Source of the DNA: Thalassotalea sp. Sam97
Lineage (GTDB): Bacteria; Pseudomonadota; Gammaproteobacteria; Enterobacterales; Alteromonadaceae
DNA length: 64,000 bases
Direction: 5' to 3'
Assembly (NCBI RefSeq): GCF_041379765.1
Contig: NZ_CP166919.1
Location: 248,001 to 312,000, forward strand
Shown: piece after piece, positions 55,740 to 64,000 of the stretch
Numbering within the stretch: the first letter of the stretch is position 1
Layout: each line of letters starts with the position of its first letter
Made by a program: the position numbers and the translations under genes
Notes under the pieces: model-generated
What the model saw: the letters and a program-made list of their open reading frames with translations, nothing else
What the model was told of the DNA's origin: nothing
Databases searched by the model: none

Positions 55740-57305
55740 ATGAAGCTTTCCCCCGTACTTCTTTATACCATTATAGTGTCGCTTGGCGGCTTTATTTTTG
55801 GTTTTGATGCATCAGTTATCTCGGGCACCGCTAATTATTTAACCAATGAGTTTCAGCTTGATGATATTCAACTCGGTTTTGTGTTTAGCGCACCAACACT
55901 CGGGGCGATAATTGCCACGTTAACCGCAGGTGTATTATCAGATATTCTAGGTCGTAGAAACTTATTGCGTATCATTGCGGCTTTATATTTGTTATCGGCC
56001 ATAGCATCAGCCTTCGCACCTACTTATTGGACTTTGGTTGTTGCCCGTTTTATTGGTGGTTTAGCATTTTGTTCACTGATGGTCGCGCCAATGTATATTG
56101 CTGAAATTAGTCAGCCAGAAAAACGCGGTAAAATGGTATCGATTAATCAATTAAATATCGTTGTTGGCTTCTCTGCTGCTTATTTTGCAAACTATTTCTT
56201 ACTTGATGCGAGTCAAAATCCAACCGAATTAATTCGTTCGCTAGGTATCGACACCAACACCTGGCGCTGGATGTTGGGCTTGGAAATCCTGCCGGCTCTT
56301 GTGTGGTTAATTTTATTGTTTTTTATTCCACCAAGCCCACGTTGGTTAGCTCTGAAGAATCAAGATTTGGCTGCCGAAAAAGTTCTAAAAAACTTGCACG
56401 GTGATAGTGCTGAGCATTCTTTTAAAGAAGAAATTGCGGAAATTCGTGAGTCGTTAGCTAAACAAGACAGATCACTTAAAAGCAGTCTAAAATTCCTGTT
56501 TGGTTCAAAAATGCGTTTTGCTCTCGTTATCGGTTTAATCGTTGGTATCGCTCAGCAAGTAACGGGTATTAATGCGGTGTTCTTTTATGCACCAAGTATC
56601 TTTGAACAAAGTGGTGTTGGTACTAACGCAGCGTTTTCGCAAGCGGTATTGGTAGGCCTTATTAATGTTATCTTTACCGTGGTTGCTATGGCGTTAATCG
56701 ATAAATTAGGTCGCAAGCCACTGTTAATATTTGGCTTGGCAGGTGTTGTTATGTCAATGGCGCTTTGCTCATATGGCTTTAGCCAAGCAACGTATAAATT
56801 GCAGCAACAAGATATCGTTCAAATCGCCGAACAGTATCCTCAAATAAAAGATTTGAGTGAATTTGAAGGAGTGACTTATCACTCCGATGTGGCGTTTAAA
56901 AATGCGCTTATCGATACGCTCGGTAAAAGCGATTTCAATAAAGCCCAAGGCGAGATTTTAAAACTTGCTAGTAATATGAATGCGACCGTTATCTTGTTAG
57001 GGATTTTAGGTTTTGTCGCGTCGTTTGCGGTATCACTCGGTCCAGTGATGTGGGTTATGTTCTCGGAAATATTCCCTAATCACATTCGTGGTATTGCCAT
57101 TTCGTTTGTTGGGGTAATCAATTCAATGGTGAGCTTTACGGTTACCTTAGTATTCCCTTGGGAGTTATCGAATTGGGGCGCCGCAACAACATTCTTTATC
57201 TATGGCGCCAGTGCGTTGTTAGGTTTAGTACTTGTGATGAAGCTATTCCCTGAAACCAAGGGCAAAACTTTAGAACAACTTGAGGTTGAGTTAAGTCGAG
57301 CTTAA
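55740..57305 (+). CDS. MFS sugar porter (xylose/hexose:proton symporter-like)
   Basis: The 521-residue transporter has 12 membrane segments and sugar porter signatures: FGFDASVISGT in helix 1, DILGRRNL after helix 2, PPSPRWLALK after helix 6, and PETKGKTLEQLE at the end. Helix 7 has QQVTGINAVFFYAPSIF with the QQ sugar-binding pair. A polar insertion of about 60 residues near 360-420, after helix 9, is longer than in XylE. It likely imports the sugar released by the GH43 neighbour. A terminator follows. Confidence 0.9.
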   Translation: MKLSPVLLYTIIVSLGGFIFGFDASVISGTANYLTNEFQLDDIQLGFVFSAPTLGAIIATLTAGVLSDILGRRNLLRIIAALYLLSAIASAFAPTYWTLVVARFIGGLAFCSLMVAPMYIAEISQPEKRGKMVSINQLNIVVGFSAAYFANYFLLDASQNPTELIRSLGIDTNTWRWMLGLEILPALVWLILLFFIPPSPRWLALKNQDLAAEKVLKNLHGDSAEHSFKEEIAEIRESLAKQDRSLKSSLKFLFGSKMRFALVIGLIVGIAQQVTGINAVFFYAPSIFEQSGVGTNAAFSQAVLVGLINVIFTVVAMALIDKLGRKPLLIFGLAGVVMSMALCSYGFSQATYKLQQQDIVQIAEQYPQIKDLSEFEGVTYHSDVAFKNALIDTLGKSDFNKAQGEILKLASNMNATVILLGILGFVASFAVSLGPVMWVMFSEIFPNHIRGIAISFVGVINSMVSFTVTLVFPWELSNWGAATTFFIYGASALLGLVLVMKLFPETKGKTLEQLEVELSRA

Positions 57306-57350
57306 TCGTCATGAAAGTATTGAGTTAGGGTTAGCCCAATAGAATAAGCA

Positions 57351-57380
57351 AAAGGGTGTTGCAGTGGCAACGCCCTTTTT
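57351..57380 (+). terminator. Terminator after the sugar porter gene
   Basis: AAAGGGTGTTGC, AGTG loop, GCAACGCCCTTTTT form a stem with one G-T pair and a T run. It separates the porter from the sensor gene 220 bases on; that gap has no other feature I can support. Confidence 0.88.
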
Positions 57381-57603
57381 GTTTCTATAACCTAGTTGAG
57401 CTGCATGCCATTAAAGGAACTTTTACTGACTGTTTGATTACTTGTTTTAACGGTGGCTTGCAATCGGGTTTTACTTTATTTTTACAAACTCGGGTGGTAG
57501 ATTGCTATAGGTGGCGTGTTAGATTGTGGCGAACCCCCATTTTGTTTCGCGAACCTTTGATATTAATAATAATTTTAGTGGCTCTTAGTTTGGGATTATA
57601 AGC

Positions 57604-60600
57604 ATGCGTGTGAATAGATTGGCGATATTGATATCTATTATCACTCTTGTGTGTTCCAGCATGGTGAGCGCTAGTAATTTTATTGGCTTTAAAAGGCTTG
57701 ATGATGTTAGCGGTCTTTTAAATGCGCAGATCAATCGTATTTACCAACAATCTAATGGATACATTTGGTTGGCGACCGCCAAGGGTGTTTTTCGTTACGA
57801 TGGCCATGATTTTCAGCATTTTTTTTATTCACCAGGTGAAGCTCACCATATTTCCAATAATTTTGTTCTTGATATTGTCGAAGACGCCGATGGTTATTTA
57901 TGGTTAGCAACCGAAGCGGGCTTAAATCGAATTAAAGCGGGTGGCGAAATTGATGTATACGATACCCGCCATGGCCTAGGCTCTGCTTGGGTTTTACGCT
58001 TGCATTATAGCGAGAAGTTAGGTGTTGTTGCTGTCACTCAAGAAGGGGTATTCACATTCAATAAAGAGCAGCAATATTTCCAACCGCTTGGTGATGCATC
58101 ATTTGTCAGTGAAGTCGTCGCTGAAGATAACCTCGGTAACCTTTATTTTCCAACACCCCAACGCTTAATTAAGTTTGATGTAGAACGTAATCAATATCAA
58201 TACTACCCCTATCAAGATTTTCCAGTGATTGGTGGGGTTTATTCAAATGCAGCTAAATATGTCGGTGACTCGCTATTTTTTGGTGTGTTGAATGTCGGTC
58301 TAATAGAGTGGAATAGTAAAACTCAGCAAACAAAAGTTTGGGACATTGGCGCCGGGTTTAAAAAGGATGTGATTTCAGATATTGAACTCTATGACGATGC
58401 GCTTTGGTTAAGCTTCCACAGTTCGGGATTAATGACTTTCGACTTGTCAACTCAACAAAAACAGCTTTATCAAAGTAATAAGTTTGATCCATACAGCTTA
58501 CCTTCTAATGGGGTACTCGATATTCACTTTGATCATCAAGGCAGTATATGGTTAGGGCTCGAGGGTGGTGTGGTCCAAGCTTTTCCAAATAGCGACATCG
58601 CCCTTTATCAGCCTGATGCACAATTTAACGTGCCGATTACTAATCAAACCTTCACCACCCATGTTATAGACAACGAATTGTATGTTTCAACCGTGAACAA
58701 TGTCTTAAAGTTAGATATTGAAACTGCACAATGGCAAAAAGACGTTTTTGGTTTTCAACAAACAGGATTTAACGGAGAAGATTTATCAGTTTGGGCAATT
58801 GACCATAATGAGCATTATATATGGTTTGCAACCGATCACGGATTGTTTAAGTTCGAGCGAGATACAAAACAACTGAAGTTTTTTAGTAACGAAATAGGTA
58901 ATCCTCACAATTTACTGAACCGCGAAATATATACAGTATTAGTCGATGGCGATGGGGTTTGGATCACGGGTTATATTGATGTTGGCTTAGCTTATTTTAG
59001 TGAGGAGAATGGGGTAAGTCGAACCTTACTTAAAGAGCCGGATAATCTTTACAGTAAAGAAGGCAACTTCACTTATAAAAAGATTCGGGGTAAAGACGGA
59101 CGTATTTGGATGGCAACAACCGATGGTATTTTTGTTGTCGATTCGCGAACCAATGATGTTACCCATTTTAAATTGGGGAATGGCGCAGGTTACGTTCGTG
59201 CCTCAGATATTGCCCAAGATAAAGACGGTACGATTTGGGTTAGCACCCAAGGTGAAGGTTTGGTAAAGATCCTATTACAGCCCGACGGAAACCTGGCTAA
59301 GGCACGCCTTTCTTATGTTGATTTGCCTTCTTTGCCTTCTAATGATTTGTATTCGCTTTCCCTTACCCAAGATAGTGTCTGGTTAACATCATCTAATCGT
59401 ATTATTGAGTTGAATAAACAAACCTTGCAGACGGATATTATTTTACCTCCTTTGGCTTTAGGCGCTTTAACTTGGGTGGAAACATCTTCATCGATTCTGA
59501 ATGATAAGTTTTTACTTGCGACCAATTATGGTGTTTTAACCGCAAATTTAAGTCGCCAATCAGCGATTAATCATCAAGCGCTTGCTCTTGTGTCGATACA
59601 AAATGATGGCGTTGAGAAAGTCGCAAGGCTCAGCCAAGATAAGCCGATAAATTTATCTGGTGATCATATAAAAATTATGATGTCGGCATTTAATTTTGCC
59701 ACCAGTGAAGCGACTAAGTATCGTTACCGCCTAAATAGCTCTGAGGATTACCAACTGATTAGTGGCAATACCATTGAGTTTCATAAGTTATGGCCTGGTC
59801 AATATCAGTTAGAGTTATCGCATACTGGTATCGATGGCAAATGGCAAACGCCGTCAAGCACGTTTCGCTTTAACGTGATTATTCCAGCTTATTACTATTT
59901 GATCGTGTTAAGTTTGGTGTTGTTTATTATTGGCGCGGCCTCATATACATACACTCGTCGCAGTCGTTTGGCAATGTTGAAACTGCAAGCGGTAACCGAT
60001 CCTTTAACAGGCTTGAAAAATCGTGAAGGGTTTAATGTCTTTTATCAACGACTATTGTTAAGGCGCCAGCCTTTTACATTAATTCTTTTTGATTTAGACC
60101 GCTTTAAGGATGTCAATGACCTGTATGGTCATAAAATTGGCGACAAATATATTCAGGCAATTGCTAAGTGTCTAGGTGCTAGTATCCGTGACCGTGATAT
60201 GGTTGCTCGGTTAAGTGGCGATGAATTTGCGGTGATTTTAACGTCTTATGAATCAGGGTCACAGATTAAAGACATTGTTCAGCGCATTCACAATAAAGTA
60301 CAGCGCCAATACGCCATTGATGGTATTAATATTGATGCGAGTCTAAGCGCAGGCGCTGCGGTATATATGCTTGATGGTGAAAATGGTGAAACACTATATA
60401 ACCGTGCCGATGCAGCTTTGTATGAATCAAAAAACTCTGGACGCGGTCAGTTAACATTTTTTAATGCCGAGATTAAAGAGCAACTGCGTAAATCCATCCT
60501 TGTTAAAACGGGCTTGAAATCGGCAATCGAGCAACAACAGTTTGAATTATATTATCAGCCGAAAGTGTGCTCGGCTACGCAACGAGTAGAAGGTTATGAA

Positions 60601-61293
60601 GCCTTAATACGTTGGCAACACCCGAAAGAAGGCTTTGTATCACCTGAATTTTTCATTAAAAAGGCGGAAGAAAGTGGTGATATTTTAGAAATTGGTCGTT
60701 GGGTGCTTGAGCAAGCATGTGCTGACGCTAAGTTGTTAAATGACAGAGGCTTACTGGCCACTTCTGTGTCAGTGAATATTTCCGCGGTACAATTAAAATC
60801 ACAGCAATTGGTTGAGCAGGTAGCCAGCGCGCTTGCCAAACATCAATTGCCAGCAGACAAACTAGAGCTGGAAGTTACCGAAACCAGTTTGATTGATAAT
60901 ATGGGAATGGCTAGCCAAGTCATTAAAGACTTGCAAGTATTGGGCGTATCTATTGCTCTTGATGATTTTGGCCATGGTTATTCATCACTTAACTATTTAT
61001 CGAAAATTCGCTTTAATACCCTCAAATTAGACCGTAGTTTAATCGATGAGATAGAACATGACGAAGAAGCGCTAAGACTGTTAAAAACGGTATTTAACTT
61101 AGGAGCGGAATTTGATTTTGACATTGTTGCTGAAGGTATTGAAACCAATCGACAGTTCGAGATCATAGCTGAACTACCCAAGTGCCGATTACAAGGTTAC
61201 TTATTTTCTAAACCAGTACCACTTAAATATATTGTTAAGCGCAGTGACGACGTTGCAGCATCGGCGATTTTGCAGCAAAGTACCGTGTTTTAA
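57604..61293 (+). CDS. Propeller-sensor diguanylate cyclase/phosphodiesterase (GGDEF-EAL)
   Basis: The 1229-residue protein has a signal peptide (about 1-23), a periplasmic two-component-regulator propeller with repeated WLAT/WFAT/WMAT-type blades over about 30-660, a Y_Y_Y domain near 690-760, one membrane helix at about 765-785, then GGDEF and EAL domains. The GGDEF core is SGDEF at 871-875, Ser replacing Gly, with an intact RxxD inhibitory site five residues before. EAL starts at E999 and keeps key residues (N, E, DDFGHG at 1120, K, E), so the phosphodiesterase looks active. It lies in the GH43 locus and probably senses a sugar signal. Confidence 0.9.
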   Translation: MRVNRLAILISIITLVCSSMVSASNFIGFKRLDDVSGLLNAQINRIYQQSNGYIWLATAKGVFRYDGHDFQHFFYSPGEAHHISNNFVLDIVEDADGYLWLATEAGLNRIKAGGEIDVYDTRHGLGSAWVLRLHYSEKLGVVAVTQEGVFTFNKEQQYFQPLGDASFVSEVVAEDNLGNLYFPTPQRLIKFDVERNQYQYYPYQDFPVIGGVYSNAAKYVGDSLFFGVLNVGLIEWNSKTQQTKVWDIGAGFKKDVISDIELYDDALWLSFHSSGLMTFDLSTQQKQLYQSNKFDPYSLPSNGVLDIHFDHQGSIWLGLEGGVVQAFPNSDIALYQPDAQFNVPITNQTFTTHVIDNELYVSTVNNVLKLDIETAQWQKDVFGFQQTGFNGEDLSVWAIDHNEHYIWFATDHGLFKFERDTKQLKFFSNEIGNPHNLLNREIYTVLVDGDGVWITGYIDVGLAYFSEENGVSRTLLKEPDNLYSKEGNFTYKKIRGKDGRIWMATTDGIFVVDSRTNDVTHFKLGNGAGYVRASDIAQDKDGTIWVSTQGEGLVKILLQPDGNLAKARLSYVDLPSLPSNDLYSLSLTQDSVWLTSSNRIIELNKQTLQTDIILPPLALGALTWVETSSSILNDKFLLATNYGVLTANLSRQSAINHQALALVSIQNDGVEKVARLSQDKPINLSGDHIKIMMSAFNFATSEATKYRYRLNSSEDYQLISGNTIEFHKLWPGQYQLELSHTGIDGKWQTPSSTFRFNVIIPAYYYLIVLSLVLFIIGAASYTYTRRSRLAMLKLQAVTDPLTGLKNREGFNVFYQRLLLRRQPFTLILFDLDRFKDVNDLYGHKIGDKYIQAIAKCLGASIRDRDMVARLSGDEFAVILTSYESGSQIKDIVQRIHNKVQRQYAIDGINIDASLSAGAAVYMLDGENGETLYNRADAALYESKNSGRGQLTFFNAEIKEQLRKSILVKTGLKSAIEQQQFELYYQPKVCSATQRVEGYEALIRWQHPKEGFVSPEFFIKKAEESGDILEIGRWVLEQACADAKLLNDRGLLATSVSVNISAVQLKSQQLVEQVASALAKHQLPADKLELEVTETSLIDNMGMASQVIKDLQVLGVSIALDDFGHGYSSLNYLSKIRFNTLKLDRSLIDEIEHDEEALRLLKTVFNLGAEFDFDIVAEGIETNRQFEIIAELPKCRLQGYLFSKPVPLKYIVKRSDDVAASAILQQSTVF

Positions 61294-61321
61294 GATTATT
61301 AATTAAAGCTAGGGAGTTTTT

Positions 61322-62278
61322 ATGGCTAAGGTCCGTTGGGGCATTGTCAGTGCTGGTAATATCAGTCATACCTTCGCTAAAGATATTATTTATGCGAAAA
61401 ATGCCGATTTGGTCGCTGTTGCTGCGCGTCAGTTATCTGCGGCTAGCGCCTTTGCAAGCCAATATCATATCGGCAAAGCTTATCAGGGATATGAGGCACT
61501 GTTTGCTGATCCTGATGTCGATGCGGTCTATATCTCAACGCCACATACCCTGCATTTTGACAATGCCAAAGCCGCGTTGCTTGCGGGCAAACATGTCTTA
61601 TGCGAAAAACCAATAACGACAAGCCCTGAACACTTATTGCAATTAAGTGCGTTAGCGAAGCAGCAAGGTTTGTTTCTAATGGAGGCTATGTGGACGTATT
61701 TCTTACCAGCTATCCAGCAAGCTAAACAATGGGTGGATGATGGTCGCATCGGTGATGTGACCCATATTAAAGCCGATTTTGGCTACCCAATGCCTTATGA
61801 TCCTAATTCTCGGCCGTGGAATATCAACTTAGCGGGCGGTTGCTTGCTCGATATGGGCATTTACCCGCTCGCGTTTAACTATCTATTTAATTCGAGTACA
61901 GACTACAGCCCCCATATTATCGGTCGCCGTGCGCCAAATGGTGCTGACCGTGATGTTGTGATGGCATTGGATTACGGCAAGCAAGTATCGCAGCTACATA
62001 CATCGTTTGATGTGCGTTTACCAAACTGTGGAGCGGTGGTTGGCACTAAAGGCCATATTATTATTCCTGATTTTTTCCGTGCGCGCGAAGTGTCGCTTTA
62101 TCACATCGATGAGCGCGTGGAGCATTTTGTTGATAACCGCCAAGGGTCAGGTTTTGAATTTGAAATTACCACCGCAAGTCAGGCTATTTTAGAAGGCAAG
62201 CAGGAATCCCCTATCATGCCACACAGTACAAGTTTGCATTTACAGCAGCAAATGCAGGATATCTTGGCAGCGTTTTAA
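61322..62278 (+). CDS. Gfo/Idh/MocA family oxidoreductase
   Basis: The 318-residue protein has an NAD(P)-binding start, GIVSAGNISHTFAKD, and AGKHVLCEKPITTS with the conserved EKP lysine (about residues 84-97). It resembles dehydrogenases of xylose and dihydrodiols, so xylose oxidation fits the context but is not shown. It begins 28 bases after the sensor gene with a good GGGAG site, so is probably cotranscribed with it. It has no signal peptide. Confidence 0.88.
   Translation: MAKVRWGIVSAGNISHTFAKDIIYAKNADLVAVAARQLSAASAFASQYHIGKAYQGYEALFADPDVDAVYISTPHTLHFDNAKAALLAGKHVLCEKPITTSPEHLLQLSALAKQQGLFLMEAMWTYFLPAIQQAKQWVDDGRIGDVTHIKADFGYPMPYDPNSRPWNINLAGGCLLDMGIYPLAFNYLFNSSTDYSPHIIGRRAPNGADRDVVMALDYGKQVSQLHTSFDVRLPNCGAVVGTKGHIIIPDFFRAREVSLYHIDERVEHFVDNRQGSGFEFEITTASQAILEGKQESPIMPHSTSLHLQQQMQDILAAF

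Positions 62279-64000
<1,722 letters not shown>

Noticed and set aside
57356..57601. 81-codon open frame between the porter and sensor genes
   Set aside because: It starts inside the terminator hairpin and has no protein-like pattern.

Overview
The window reads as a chromosome segment of a marine gammaproteobacterium of the order Alteromonadales, most like the Colwelliaceae (Thalassotalea/Colwellia type). This rests on moderate-to-low G+C, the mix of housekeeping genes (rph-pyrE, bioH next to a ComF gene, nfuA, lexA with two SOS boxes), a complete aa3-type cytochrome c oxidase cluster carrying a DUF2909 gene, and a xylan-type sugar locus. The genus is an inference.

Bases 1-17,400 are an AT-rich accessory island. 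At its core is a DNA phosphorothioation defence cassette of the sspBCD-sspFGH type. One arm on the minus strand encodes SspB (DUF4007 nickase family), SspC (large P-loop ATPase) and SspD (PAPS-reductase-like, cut by the window edge). A divergent arm on the plus strand encodes DptF/SspF, DptG/SspG and DptH/SspH. The first arm should put sulfur into the DNA backbone; the second should attack DNA that lacks the mark. The 251-base region between them holds three perfect inverted repeats that look like operators. Beyond a terminator is a second minus-strand pair: a protein with an HTH-like N-terminus and a putative zinc hedgehog/DD-peptidase-like C-terminus, and a phosphorothioation-associated putative methyltransferase. 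An orphan gene and a serine recombinase flanked by short repeats close the island. The pair and the orphan are the least described parts of the window.

Bases 17,600-23,310 are core genes: yicC, a GMC oxidoreductase with a Tat-signal small subunit and a thioredoxin-like protein, then divergent rph-pyrE. A lone STAND-like ATPase (23,392-24,555) sits as a probable insertion before a DUF4144-mscS pair.

Bases 26,383-39,903 carry an Old Yellow Enzyme, bioH/ComF, an exported M14 peptidase, nfuA, two transporters (MFS, MATE), a polysaccharide deacetylase, a Nudix hydrolase, an FAD flavoprotein and a YebC/YeeN-type regulator.

Bases 40,051-49,431 form the cytochrome oxidase region: ctaC (with two tandem cytochrome c domains), ctaD, ctaG and ctaE in one run, then a plus-strand DUF2909 gene, and SURF1, an SCO-like protein, ctaA, ctaB and SCO in a second run that supplies copper delivery, heme A and assembly.

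Bases 49,920-64,000 hold lexA, a surface-sugar pair (acyltransferase-SGNH and a GT-A glycosyltransferase), then a sugar-use locus: GH43 beta-xylosidase-like enzyme, sugar porter, a propeller-sensor GGDEF-EAL protein and a Gfo/Idh oxidoreductase. A KatG with a signal peptide runs off the right end. No tRNA, rRNA or CRISPR array was seen.
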